Positions 7,279 to 15,750 of a DNA stretch of 22,964 nt are shown here, one piece after another. Numbering within the stretch: position 1 is the first letter of the stretch; every line of letters begins with the position of its first letter. The notes beneath the pieces were generated by a model. The model was not told where the DNA came from. It did not search any database and saw only the letters and a program-made list of their open reading frames with translations. The DNA is from CAKSUT01 sp045542335 (GTDB taxonomy: Bacteria; Bacillota; Clostridia; Oscillospirales; CAG-382): the NCBI GenBank assembly GCA_045542335.1, contig JAZQKV010000096.1:1-22964 (forward strand), in the 5' to 3' direction. A program made the translations under genes and the position numbers.

Positions 7279-8529
7279 ATGAATGCTGAAATTCTTTGCG
7301 TGGGAACAGAGCTTCTCCTTGGTGATATTGTAAACACAAACGCTGCATATCTTTCCAAAACACTTTCTGAACATGGCATTTTTGTGTATCACCACACGGT
7401 TGTCGGAGATAACGAACAAAGGCTTCGAGAGGCACTTAATGATGCTCTTGAAAGATGCGATATTGTTGTTATGACTGGTGGACTTGGTCCGACATATGAC
7501 GATATGACCAAGGAAACCGTGAGTGAAATTATGGGTAAAAAGCTTATAATGCACAAAGAGTCTGAAAAGAGAATACTTGCTTATTTTGAAAGAATGGGAA
7601 GAACACCAACTCCGAATAATATGAAACAGGCTATGATGCCTGAGGGGTGTGTTGTGTTTAAAAATGATTTTGGAACAGCCCCCGGATGCGCTGTCGAAAA
7701 AGATGGAAAAACTGTCGTTATGCTTCCCGGCCCACCGAGGGAAATGAAACCAATGTTTGATAACGAAGTTCTTCCATATCTTACAAGAGATGTAAAAGAT
7801 GTGCTGATTTCTTCAAATGTAAACATATTCGGCATGGGTGAATCATCTGTAGAGCAAAAACTCCATGATTTAATGGTTGAAAGTACTAATCCGACTGTTG
7901 CTCCTTACGTTGGCGGCGGTGAGGTGAGGGTAAGGGTTACTGCAAGAGCACAAAGTGAGCAAGAGGCAAGAGAGCTGATAAAACCTGTGATAAACAGTAT
8001 TACTGATGTAATTGGCGACGAGTTTGTCTATGGAATTGATGCTCTTTCTCCGGAAAGCGAGCTTGTTAAGCTTCTTAACAAAAAGAACCTCACAATTGCA
8101 AGCGCAGAGTCGTGCACAGGCGGACTTATTTCAAAGAGAATAACTGATGTGTCGGGTTCTTCTTCTGTTTTTGGTTATGGAATTTGCACATATGCGAACC
8201 AAGCAAAGGAGAAGCTTCTTGGTGTGAAGCATGAAACCCTTGAAGCTTTTGGTGCTGTGTCCGAGCAGACAGCAATAGAAATGGCTCAAGGATTGCTTAA
8301 TCTAAGCGGTGCGGATATAGTTGTTTGTACAACGGGTATTGCTGGCCCCACCGGTGGGACAGAGCAAAAGCCTGTCGGACTTGTATATTTGGCTGTGGGT
8401 ACAAAGAAAGAAATAAATGTTTTCAAGCTAATGCTTGGCAGAGGAAGGGCAGACGACCGAGAGAATATCCGTCTTCTTGCTTCAACCCATGCAATAATTA
8501 AAGCTTTGCAGACTGCAAGACAAATGTAA
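7279..8529 (+). CDS. cinA: CinA-family protein: nucleotide pyrophosphatase domain plus nicotinamide-nucleotide amidase domain
   Basis: 416 aa, the full two-domain length. The N-terminal MoCF-like (COG1058) domain shows GTELLLG at 9-15 and TGGLGPTYDD at 66-75. The C-terminal PncC-type domain begins near 258 and shows SAESCTGG at 275-282 and TTGIAGPTGGT further on. In characterised members the two domains hydrolyse ADP-ribose-type pyrophosphates and deamidate nicotinamide mononucleotide, so the protein probably cleans and recycles NAD breakdown products. The name comes from competence induction in streptococci, where it lies beside recA; neither recA nor competence genes are here. GAAAGGA (7261-7267) precedes the ATG, 30 bp after thiI. 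Confidence 0.96.
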   Translation: MNAEILCVGTELLLGDIVNTNAAYLSKTLSEHGIFVYHHTVVGDNEQRLREALNDALERCDIVVMTGGLGPTYDDMTKETVSEIMGKKLIMHKESEKRILAYFERMGRTPTPNNMKQAMMPEGCVVFKNDFGTAPGCAVEKDGKTVVMLPGPPREMKPMFDNEVLPYLTRDVKDVLISSNVNIFGMGESSVEQKLHDLMVESTNPTVAPYVGGGEVRVRVTARAQSEQEARELIKPVINSITDVIGDEFVYGIDALSPESELVKLLNKKNLTIASAESCTGGLISKRITDVSGSSSVFGYGICTYANQAKEKLLGVKHETLEAFGAVSEQTAIEMAQGLLNLSGADIVVCTTGIAGPTGGTEQKPVGLVYLAVGTKKEINVFKLMLGRGRADDRENIRLLASTHAIIKALQTARQM

Positions 8530-8557
8530 TTCTTGTGTATTTTGAAAGGCAAGTGTA

Positions 8558-9757
8558 ATGGAATTTAACAATACAGAGCTTTTGGACATAATTAACTCTC
8601 TATCTCCTCAAAGACTTGTAAGGCTAACTGTAAGCAATAAGCGCAATTCAGCTTCAAAATTTAATAAAACTGTTTTTCGGAAGATTTCTGTCGGCGGAAA
8701 AGAAGTATTGCAATCTGAAAGCTTTACAGATAAACAGTGTTTTCATGAAAATATTGAACATTCTCAGTTTGCGGAGCGACTTGAACAACTTCTTATTGCT
8801 GATTACAAACAATTTGATGGCGAATTTTTTACGCAGGATGGAAAATCAGAAAATGTATCTTTGAAAATTTCAAAAAAAGGTAAGATTCTTTACAATCGCA
8901 AAGTAAGTGAAAGCGCTGTCAAAAAACAGATTTCGCTTGAACACAACAGGACAAAGAATTATATTATCCCTGAAGGGACGTATGTTCCGGCTCTACATGA
9001 TCTTGGAGTGATTACAGCTGATGGCAAAGTTGTAAACAGAATGTATGATAAGTGGAAACAAATTAACAGATTTGCTGAACTTGTCAATGATGCTGTGAAA
9101 AATGATAAGCGTGATTGCTTTAACATTATCGATTTCGGTTGTGGAAAATCTTATCTCACTTTTGTTCTCTATTATTTCTTCACGGAAATTCTTGGCAAAA
9201 GGGTCAACATTGTTGGATTGGATTTGAAAAAGGATGTAATAGATTTCTGTAACAGCTCTGCAAAAAAATATGGTTACGATAATCTTCACTTTTTCTGTGG
9301 AGATATAAAGGATTATAACGCTGATTTCAAACCTGATATGGTTATAACTCTCCATGCGTGTGATACAGCGACTGATTATGCGCTTTATAATTCGGTCATG
9401 TGGAACGCAGATTACATATTTTCTGTTCCTTGCTGTCAGCATGAAGTTAATTCCTGCATAAAAGCAAATAAAACATCGGCAATGCTTAATTATGGTATAA
9501 TAAAGGAAAGGCTTTCTGCACTTGTGACTGACACTTTGAGAGCCGAAATTTTAAAATATTGCGGATACAAAGCAGAGCTTCTTGAGTTCATTGATATTTC
9601 TCATTCGCCGAAAAACATTTTGATTCGTGCAAAACGTCAGAGTGTTTCTGAAAGTGATAAAAATAAAATCCTTGACGGTATTGAAGCTTTGAGGGAAGAA
9701 CTGTGCTTTGAGCAAACGCTTTATAAGCTATTGATAGAGAATAAATATGAGGTGTGA
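8558..9757 (+). CDS. SAM-dependent methyltransferase, Methyltransf_32-like, substrate unknown
   Basis: 399 aa. The last 220 residues form a Rossmann methyltransferase: motif I DFGCGKSYLT at 192-201, the acidic end of strand 2 in GLDLKKDV (Asp222), a LHACDTATD motif (His266, Asp269) and SVPCCQHE (Cys292, Cys293, His295). The HACDTATD and CCQH signatures are those I know from the Methyltransf_32 group (relatives of the GSTCD methyltransferase domain), whose bacterial members lack a settled substrate. Residues 1-150 have a lysine-rich beta-strand character and match nothing I can name; they may recognise the substrate. The gene lies between cinA and a YbaK-type deacylase, only 3 bp before the latter, so an RNA substrate is a reasonable guess but unproven. 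Confidence 0.88.
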   Translation: MEFNNTELLDIINSLSPQRLVRLTVSNKRNSASKFNKTVFRKISVGGKEVLQSESFTDKQCFHENIEHSQFAERLEQLLIADYKQFDGEFFTQDGKSENVSLKISKKGKILYNRKVSESAVKKQISLEHNRTKNYIIPEGTYVPALHDLGVITADGKVVNRMYDKWKQINRFAELVNDAVKNDKRDCFNIIDFGCGKSYLTFVLYYFFTEILGKRVNIVGLDLKKDVIDFCNSSAKKYGYDNLHFFCGDIKDYNADFKPDMVITLHACDTATDYALYNSVMWNADYIFSVPCCQHEVNSCIKANKTSAMLNYGIIKERLSALVTDTLRAEILKYCGYKAELLEFIDISHSPKNILIRAKRQSVSESDKNKILDGIEALREELCFEQTLYKLLIENKYEV

Positions 9758-9760
9758 AAA

Positions 9761-10234
9761 ATGTCCATTGAAAGAGTTAGAAGAGAATTTGAAAAGCTTG
9801 GCATTGCGGACAAAATAATAGAGTTTGATGTTTCAAGTGCAACGGTTGAACTTGCGGCGGCAGCACTCGGATGCGAGGGAAAGCGCATAGCCAAAACACT
9901 TTCATTCATGGTTGATGGCGGAGCGATTCTGATTGTTGCAGCAGGAGATGCTAAAGTTGATAACCAAAAGTATAAGGCAAGGTTTTCGACGAAGGCAAAA
10001 ATGCTTGCACCCGATGAAGTAACAGAACTTATTGGTCATGCGGTTGGGGGAGTGTGCCCTTTTGCAGTTAATGATGGTGTGAAGATTTTTCTCGATGTGT
10101 CGCTTAAAAGATTTGAAACTGTCTTTCCTGCGGCAGGAAGTGCTAACAGTGCAGTTGAACTTACCATTGCAGAACTTGAAAAGTATTCTTCATATGACGA
10201 ATGGATTGACGTGTGCAAAGGCTGGAATGAATAA
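9761..10234 (+). CDS. YbaK/EbsC-family protein, probable Cys-tRNA(Pro)- or Pro-type aminoacyl-tRNA deacylase
   Basis: 157 aa, the normal length of a free-standing YbaK/ProRS-INS domain. Diagnostic parts are KRIAKTLSF with the conserved lysine (Lys45), GGVCPFAV (96-103) near the substrate pocket, and AAGSANSAVELT (124-135). Family members hydrolyse mischarged tRNAs in trans, such as Cys-tRNA(Pro) or Ala-tRNA(Pro); which one applies here is not visible. GAGGTG (9749-9754) lies inside the end of the methyltransferase gene, whose stop is 3 bp before this ATG, so the two are likely translationally coupled. It is the last gene of the run that starts at 4345. Confidence 0.92.
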   Translation: MSIERVRREFEKLGIADKIIEFDVSSATVELAAAALGCEGKRIAKTLSFMVDGGAILIVAAGDAKVDNQKYKARFSTKAKMLAPDEVTELIGHAVGGVCPFAVNDGVKIFLDVSLKRFETVFPAAGSANSAVELTIAELEKYSSYDEWIDVCKGWNE

Positions 10235-10310
10235 ATATGCTGATAAAAATGCCCAAAAGTGTTTTGAATTATTCATTTTTATTCACATTTTTTTCGATTA
10301 TGTTAATTTT

Positions 10311-10349
10311 TTGCATTTTTTGAAGAAAGGTCTTGCATTTTTTGGAAGA
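10311..10349 (+). repeat. 22-bp-spaced direct repeat at the TRAP operon promoter
   Basis: TTGCATTTTTTGAAGA (10311-10326) recurs as TTGCATTTTTTGGAAGA (10333-10349). The copies differ by one inserted G and start 22 bp apart, about two helical turns. The downstream copy begins with the -35 hexamer. Tandem sites on one helix face are typical of activator or repressor binding. Confidence 0.55.
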
Positions 10350-10361
10350 TTAGTGTATAAT
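10333..10361 (+). promoter_or_regulatory. Promoter of the TAXI-TRAP operon
   Basis: TTGCAT (10333-10338), 17-bp spacer and a perfect TATAAT (10356-10361). The predicted start is near 10368, about 58 nt before the receptor gene. The region upstream (10276-10343) is rich in T-tracts. No clear terminator separates it from the YbaK-type gene, so some read-through is possible. Confidence 0.75.
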
Positions 10362-10370
10362 ATATTTTGA

Positions 10371-10398
10371 TTTGGAGAAAAGTTGGTTTTCTTCCAAA
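10371..10398 (+). promoter_or_regulatory. 5'-leader hairpin of the TRAP operon mRNA
   Basis: TTTGGA (10371-10376) pairs with TCCAAA (10393-10398), and GAAAA (10377-10381) with TTTTC (10387-10391). A single bulged T and a GTTGG loop complete it. It would begin within a few bases of the predicted transcript start. The ribosome site GGAGG (10411-10415) is left free. The 3' arm GGTTTTC-TTCC closely resembles that of the putP leader hairpin. Confidence 0.5.
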
Positions 10399-10425
10399 CA
10401 AATAATATTTGGAGGTATTTTTACC

Positions 10426-11385
10426 ATGAAAAGATTTATCGCATTGGCACTCGCTATTGTGACTGCCGCTACATGTTTCTGCCTCGCTGGTTGCGGCGGA
10501 AATAAGATTGTTCTCGCTACAGGCGGAAACACAGGTACATACTACAGCTACGGTCTTGCAATCGGACAGGTTCTCGGCGAAAAGATCGGCACAACATTTG
10601 ACGTACAGTCAACAGGCGCATCCAAGGCTAACATTCAGCTTATCGACAGTGGCGAGGCTGATATTGCAGTTGTTCAGAACGACGTTATGTATTATGCAAA
10701 TACAGGCACAGACCTCTTTGCTGCTGATGGAAAGATTGAGTCTTTCTCCGCAATGGCGACACTTTACCCCGAGCTTGTTCAGATTATTGCAAGCGAAAAG
10801 AGCGGTATTAAGACAGTTGCTGACCTTAAGGGTAAGAGAGTTTCAGTTGGTGATGCAGGAAGTGGTGTTGAATTTAACGCAAAGCAGATTCTTGCTGCAT
10901 ATGACATTGACATGAACGCTGACATCGAAAAACAGAACCTCAGCTTTGGTGCATCCGCTGATGCTCTCAAGGATGACAAGATTGATGCTTTCTTCTGCGT
11001 TGCCGGTATTCCTACAACAGCAGTTACTGACCTCGCTCTTGGAAATGACATCGTTGCAGTTTCCATTGACGACGAGCATTTTGATGCTCTTTCCGCTGAG
11101 TATGGCTTCTATACAAAGCAGAACATTCCTGCCGGCACATATAACGGTGTTGACGCAGACGTTCAGACAGTTGCAGTTATGGCAACATTCATCGTAAGCA
11201 ACGATATGACTGAAGACGAAGTTTACAACATCACAAAGGCTCTCTTTGAAAGCAAGGAAGAAATCACAACAGCTCATGTAAAGGGCGCAGAGCTCAATGC
11301 TGAAACAGCAGTTGACGGTATTTCTATTCCCATGCATCCCGGCGCAAAGAAGTACTTCAAGGAAATCGGCGTTATTGCCGAATAA
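10426..11385 (+). CDS. TRAP transporter substrate receptor, TAXI family, lipoprotein
   Basis: 319 aa. A lipoprotein signal peptide ends in LAGC with lipidated Cys23. The mature protein starts with the TAXI hallmark ATGGNTGTYYSYG (about 31-43). Further family features are the QSTGASKANIQLIDSGEADI region and KRVSVGDAGSGVEFNA. It should sit on the outer face of the membrane, catch a small anionic ligand (glutamate-like compounds are known for the family) and deliver it to the fused permease encoded two genes downstream. I start at 10426 because GGAGG is 10 nt upstream and the signal peptide begins there; the upstream in-frame extension is leader RNA. It is the first gene of a three-gene operon. 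Confidence 0.95.
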   Translation: MKRFIALALAIVTAATCFCLAGCGGNKIVLATGGNTGTYYSYGLAIGQVLGEKIGTTFDVQSTGASKANIQLIDSGEADIAVVQNDVMYYANTGTDLFAADGKIESFSAMATLYPELVQIIASEKSGIKTVADLKGKRVSVGDAGSGVEFNAKQILAAYDIDMNADIEKQNLSFGASADALKDDKIDAFFCVAGIPTTAVTDLALGNDIVAVSIDDEHFDALSAEYGFYTKQNIPAGTYNGVDADVQTVAVMATFIVSNDMTEDEVYNITKALFESKEEITTAHVKGAELNAETAVDGISIPMHPGAKKYFKEIGVIAE

Positions 11386-11389
11386 TTGA

Positions 11390-11890
11390 ATGTTCGGAGT
11401 TAATGGCGGCAGAAAACGTAATATGTTGATAGCAGTCAGCGCAGTCATGGCCGTAATAATCCTAATTATTACGGCTGTGATTTTGTGCGATAAGGAAAAT
11501 GATACCCTTGTTCTTTACAACGGAGAGACAGGGGAGAGATATATGTCATGGGAAGCATATGATGGCATGGAGTTTTCTGTTGAATTTATACATTCCGTAA
11601 ATAAGAGTCCTGTAAAGGATGTTTTTGTTGTACGAAATGGTAGTATTTACGCTGACAGAACTGTATATTCTGCTTTTGGAGCGGGAGTTCAGACAGAAAT
11701 TGAAGTCGGACAGACTCTTGAATATGATGACAACGGAAATATGGTTGTTTCGGGCTTTGATATTGAGTTTCCTCAAGTCAAGTATATTGTTGGAACGGTT
11801 TCTGACCATGTGCTTCGCATTGAGGAGGAGAGTATAAGTTTAACAGAGCTTTGCGAAAAAAACTCCCATGTGATTTTTGAAATAAAATAA
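11390..11890 (+). CDS. DUF1850 membrane-anchored protein of TAXI-TRAP operon
   Basis: 166 aa. One hydrophobic helix (about 13-33) is followed by a small strand-rich domain that should face outward. The motif FIHSVNKSPVKDVF at 66-79 is characteristic of DUF1850, a family usually encoded next to TAXI-type TRAP transporters. The molecular role is unknown; a helper for the receptor-permease contact is plausible. The ATG at 11390 is only 4 bp past the receptor stop and has no strong ribosome site, suggesting translational coupling. An in-frame ATG at 11423 would shorten the cytoplasmic N-terminus without removing the helix. Confidence 0.85.
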   Translation: MFGVNGGRKRNMLIAVSAVMAVIILIITAVILCDKENDTLVLYNGETGERYMSWEAYDGMEFSVEFIHSVNKSPVKDVFVVRNGSIYADRTVYSAFGAGVQTEIEVGQTLEYDDNGNMVVSGFDIEFPQVKYIVGTVSDHVLRIEEESISLTELCEKNSHVIFEIK

Positions 11891-11907
11891 GAACGGAGGA
11901 ACACAGA

Positions 11908-14079
11908 GTGTCGTTTTTTAACAAGAAAAAAGACGAAAAGCAGTTGGCTTCACAAGCACAAATTGATACAGCAACGATGAGTGCGGACGAGCTTATGGCT
12001 GAATTCGACCGTGAGTCAAACGTGAGAATTTTCACAGGTGTTTGGCAATATGTAATTAAAGGACTTTTCCTTTTGTTTGCAGTTTTCCTTTTTGCCAACC
12101 GCTTTGTAATGATTGAGGAACGTGCAAGAATGTCACTTTTCCTTGGTATTATCATTTCTCTCAGCTTTATTATGTATCCTGCATACAAAAGACAAAGTAA
12201 AAAGAAGAATTTTGTTCCGTGGTATGACTGGATTCTGATGATTGTTGGCGGCTTTCCGTTCTTCTATTTTGCATATAACGTTGAAAGCATTGTAAACAAG
12301 GCTTATAACATCGGAACGGCAGAAGAAGTTCTTGCTCTTATTGGTATTATTTGTCTGTTTGAAGTTTGCCGCAGAGCTGTTGGACTTCCTATACTTTTTG
12401 TTGCCGGAGGATTTATTGTGTATGCTTTTGTTTATGGAAAGTCGCTTCACTCGATTCTCTATAATCTTTTCTACACTACCTCGGGTATTCTCGGAACACC
12501 TCTCAATGTTTGTTCGACATTCATTGTGTTCTTCATCATTCTCGGCGCTTTCCTTGAAAAGACCGGTATCGGCGAGTTCTTTGTTGACCTTGCAAACTCC
12601 ATTGCGGGTGCAACATCCGGTGGTCCTGCAAAGGTTGCGGTAATTTCATCTGCTCTTGAGGGAATGTATTCCGGTTCTTCCGTTGCTAACACAGTTGGAA
12701 GCGGAAGCGTAACAATTCCTGTTATGAAAGGAATCGGTTACAAGCCTGAGTTTGCGGCTGCTGTTGAGGCGGCGGCATCAACAGGTGGACAGATTATGCC
12801 TCCTATCATGGGTGCGGCAGCATTCCTTATGGCGGAACTTACAGCAATTCCTTATTCTACAATTGCTGTTGCTGCGATTCTTCCCGCTATACTTTACTTC
12901 ACAGGTATCTTCTTTATGATACACTTTGAAGCTAAGAAGCTTGGTCTTAAAGGACTTCCCAAGGAAAGCATACCGAATTTCTTTAAGCTGCTCGTTAAGA
13001 AAGGATATCTTTTCCTTCCTATTATTGTTCTCGTTTACCTCATGTCAAATGGTAGAACTTCTGCACAGTCTGCTTGTTTTGCAATTCTCACCACTGTCCT
13101 TATTATGCTTATCACCGATATTGTTAAGCTTATTAAACGTGCTGTTGAAGAAAAGAAGGTTGACATTGGCGATTTGATTGCCGTTGTAGTTCCTGTTATT
13201 TTCATATTTGTTGGAAGTGTATGCTTCGGCTTTGCTGATGAAAACATTTCTCTTATTTCCGCGGCTGTTTACATAGTTCTTGCTCACTTTGGAAAGAACA
13301 CTAAAGAGTCGGGAACCATTGCTGTAAATGCAATTGAAAGTGGTGTAAGAAACACTATGGGTGTTTCACTTGCTTGCGGTCTCGCAGGCATCATTGCCGG
13401 CGTTGTTACACTTACAAGCCTCGGTCAGACACTTATCAATGTAATTGTACCGATTGCAAAGAACAACATTTTCCTCGCTTTGTTCCTCACAATGTTTTCT
13501 TGTATTGTGCTCGGAATGGGCGTTCCCACAACAGCAAATTACCTTATAATGGCAACGATTACTGCCCCCATTCTTATTGAAATGGGTATACCGATGCTTG
13601 CGGCTCATATGTTTGTGTTCTATTTCGGTATTGTAGCGGATATTACACCTCCTGTTGCTCTTGCGGCGTATGCAGGAAGTGCTATTGCCAAATCTGACCC
13701 TATGAAGACGGGTATAAATGCGACAAGGCTCGCAATTACTGCGTTTATTATTCCGTATGTCTTTGCGCTTCAGCCTGACATTCTTATTCAGATCCATAAT
13801 CTTGACCTCAGCAGTTTTGCGGCTGCTATGGGAACAATTGTTAGCATTGGTTCGATAGTTATTTCTTCGGTGCTTGGAATTGTTTCTGTGTCTGCGGGTA
13901 TGGAAGGGTATATTTTCACGAATGCAAAGTGGTATACTAGAATACTTTTTATTGCAGCAGGAATTTGTCTTGTAACTCCGGACAAGTTTACTGACGTAAT
14001 CGGAATTGTTTTATTTGCAGTATGTGTTGTTTTGCAGTTCGTTCTTTCGAGAAACGAAAAGAAAAAAGCATCTTTGTAA
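11908..14079 (+). CDS. TRAP transporter permease, fused DctQ-DctM type (TAXI-associated)
   Basis: A 723-aa polytopic membrane protein with about 17-19 hydrophobic segments, the length expected for a fused small/large TRAP permease. A soluble N-terminus (to about 45) precedes several helices equivalent to DctQ. The DctM part shows FFIILGAFLEKTG (about 208-220), SSVANTVGSGSVTIPVMK (about 256-273), GGQIMPPIMGAAAFLMAE and, in its second half, GMGVPTTANYLIMATITAP near 536. It drives uptake of the receptor-bound ligand with Na+ or H+. Translation starts at a GTG with GGAGGA seven bases upstream (11895-11900), 17 bp after the DUF1850 gene. A terminator follows the stop, so the operon ends here. Confidence 0.95.
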   Translation: MSFFNKKKDEKQLASQAQIDTATMSADELMAEFDRESNVRIFTGVWQYVIKGLFLLFAVFLFANRFVMIEERARMSLFLGIIISLSFIMYPAYKRQSKKKNFVPWYDWILMIVGGFPFFYFAYNVESIVNKAYNIGTAEEVLALIGIICLFEVCRRAVGLPILFVAGGFIVYAFVYGKSLHSILYNLFYTTSGILGTPLNVCSTFIVFFIILGAFLEKTGIGEFFVDLANSIAGATSGGPAKVAVISSALEGMYSGSSVANTVGSGSVTIPVMKGIGYKPEFAAAVEAAASTGGQIMPPIMGAAAFLMAELTAIPYSTIAVAAILPAILYFTGIFFMIHFEAKKLGLKGLPKESIPNFFKLLVKKGYLFLPIIVLVYLMSNGRTSAQSACFAILTTVLIMLITDIVKLIKRAVEEKKVDIGDLIAVVVPVIFIFVGSVCFGFADENISLISAAVYIVLAHFGKNTKESGTIAVNAIESGVRNTMGVSLACGLAGIIAGVVTLTSLGQTLINVIVPIAKNNIFLALFLTMFSCIVLGMGVPTTANYLIMATITAPILIEMGIPMLAAHMFVFYFGIVADITPPVALAAYAGSAIAKSDPMKTGINATRLAITAFIIPYVFALQPDILIQIHNLDLSSFAAAMGTIVSIGSIVISSVLGIVSVSAGMEGYIFTNAKWYTRILFIAAGICLVTPDKFTDVIGIVLFAVCVVLQFVLSRNEKKKASL

Positions 14080-14098
14080 AATAGGTAAAAGCATATAG

Positions 14099-14136
14099 AA
14101 ATGCCGTCACTTTTGGGACGGCATTTTAAGTTTTAT
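14099..14136 (+). terminator. Rho-independent terminator of the TRAP operon
   Basis: A perfect 10-bp stem, AAATGCCGTC (14099-14108) with GACGGCATTT (14117-14126), has an 8-nt loop and is followed by TAAGTTTTAT. Read from the other side the stem is followed by TTTCTATATGCTTTT, so it could also stop transcripts of the convergent membrane-protein genes. Confidence 0.85.
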
Positions 14137-14339
14137 CTTGTTAATTCAAGCAATTGACTCATACAATCTTAATTACTTTTGATATTCGACAGAAGCCGAA
14201 ATCATCGAGGTATATCTGCTGATACGTTGATATTCTATTTAAACATAAATGCATCTGAAATACTTTGATTTGAGCTTATTTTCAATAATATGTTTTTTAC
14301 GCTACCTCATGCTTGCGGTAGTGGAAATGTAACAAACAA
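14137..14339. other. Convergent intergenic region without a recognisable gene
   Basis: About 200 AT-rich bases between two converging operons. No ORF with a ribosome site is seen. TTGATATTC occurs twice (14179-14187 and 14227-14235). A GC-richer hairpin, CGCTACC (14300-14306) with GGTAGTG (14317-14323), lies just past the stop of the minus-strand gene. On that strand it is followed by TAAAAAA, not a T-run, so it is not a standard terminator. Confidence 0.5.
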
Positions 14340-15713
14340 TTAAACGTAAAGTGAAACCCACTCCTTTAGCTTCATAAAGCCTCTTGCTGTAAGGATAAGG
14401 AACAGGTACATGGAAACTCTTACTGCAAGGTGTGAAAAGTCGTGAACGTCGCTTATAATGTTAGTTGAATTTATGGCGAAATAAGCCTTTGCGAGAGTAA
14501 GAAAGTTATCGGCTGTGCTGCACAAAGCAAAGAGAATTGCGCTTGCTTTTAATATAATTGTATGTATTCCGATGTCGCCAGTTGCCTTTGAAAACGGCAA
14601 TTTTCTAAATGCTTTCACGATGCAGCAAATCAGAATCACAAAAGCAAAACTTTCGATTAGGTTTCCGACAAGAGTTACCATGCAGGCACTTCCGTCTGCA
14701 ACACTTTCGCCGACATACGTCACACCTGCAGTTCCTTTATATTTGATGGTGCTTTCATTTATATACATATAATAAGTATTGAAAACAGACACTGTAATGC
14801 TAATAATTGCACATACATATGCAAGCTTGCCCTTATATTCGGATTGCTTACTGATTACTCCAAATGCGACTGCAAGCAAAATATAACCAAGAGCATCAGG
14901 AATCATATTTAAATATTCTACTTTAAAATCAAGCATGAAAACAAGCCCCACGAAGATAAGTACAAAGCCTAATCCGATTGCACGGGAAATAAACAGCTTC
15001 CTGTTAGGGGCAACTTGTTCATTATACAGATTGCAAAGGGCTGAAATGTATTGACTGTCTTTTGACACTTTCAAAAGGTAGCTGCCACAAATTATTATGA
15101 AGCAAATAGCACAAACAGCAATAGCGGTGTAACACAAAAGCATAACAGGAGGCTTTGCAAGAGCAACGCTGAAACGGTTTGCATTGTAGCTTAAATCAAG
15201 TTCGTCTGTGTGACCCAAGAGTTCAATTGATTCGGGAATAAATGTGAGAACACCCTTTGCGATGGAAAAGACCCACGACATTATACTTGCACGATTTGCA
15301 AAGTTTACCATCTTGGGTACAACCTGCGTTTTGCCGGTGTGCTTATCTTTTGTGCGTGTCATAACAACTCCGGACATAAAACTACCGCCATGGCGTTGAG
15401 CAGTATATTCAATGGCGCCGAAAAAGTTTGTGAAGAATACAATGAGAAACAGCGTTTCGATAACACAAGCCATGAAAGTCAAAGATAGAGTATAATTGCG
15501 CTGAATAACTGAAATGACAGCTTTAAGGACGGAATATGCAGTCATATATTTCATGAGCATATGGCAGTATTCAAATCTACCGTCAATATCCCGCAGTTTG
15601 GACATTCCTGCAACTATAAATAAACACCCTATAAAGTCAGGTAAAATATCAACTATTCCGATATTGAAATTCAAAAAGAAAATGAGACCGGTAAAAATCA
15701 GCTTGAAATACAT
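14340..15713 (-). CDS. Polytopic membrane protein with duplicated membrane module, unknown function
   Basis: 457 aa with about 11-12 hydrophobic segments; I do not recognise a named family. It has an internal duplication. Residues 9-29 read GLIFFLNFNIGIVDILPDFIG and near 254-276 a second copy reads GLVFMLDFKVEYLNMIPDALG, aligning without gaps with the Pro-Asp and Gly kept. In each copy a helix-like hydrophobic stretch and a charged loop follow (KLRDIDGRF in the first). A third relative opens the neighbouring gene product. No catalytic motif is visible. The ATG has GAGG ten bases upstream. It lies 37 bp after that neighbour, at the end of the lipoprotein-secA gene run. Confidence 0.75.
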   Translation of the reverse strand: MYFKLIFTGLIFFLNFNIGIVDILPDFIGCLFIVAGMSKLRDIDGRFEYCHMLMKYMTAYSVLKAVISVIQRNYTLSLTFMACVIETLFLIVFFTNFFGAIEYTAQRHGGSFMSGVVMTRTKDKHTGKTQVVPKMVNFANRASIMSWVFSIAKGVLTFIPESIELLGHTDELDLSYNANRFSVALAKPPVMLLCYTAIAVCAICFIIICGSYLLKVSKDSQYISALCNLYNEQVAPNRKLFISRAIGLGFVLIFVGLVFMLDFKVEYLNMIPDALGYILLAVAFGVISKQSEYKGKLAYVCAIISITVSVFNTYYMYINESTIKYKGTAGVTYVGESVADGSACMVTLVGNLIESFAFVILICCIVKAFRKLPFSKATGDIGIHTIILKASAILFALCSTADNFLTLAKAYFAINSTNIISDVHDFSHLAVRVSMYLFLILTARGFMKLKEWVSLYV

Positions 15714-15750
15714 TTGCTACAAACCTCGCCTTAAGAGCTATACTTAATTA

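Noticed and set aside
10235..10310. Terminator after the YbaK-type gene
   Set aside because: Several T-runs are present but only short AT-only inverted repeats precede them, so no convincing stem.
14300..14323. Hairpin as a terminator for the minus-strand membrane-protein genes
   Set aside because: On the minus strand it is followed by an A-run instead of Ts. The 14099-14126 stem is the better bidirectional candidate.
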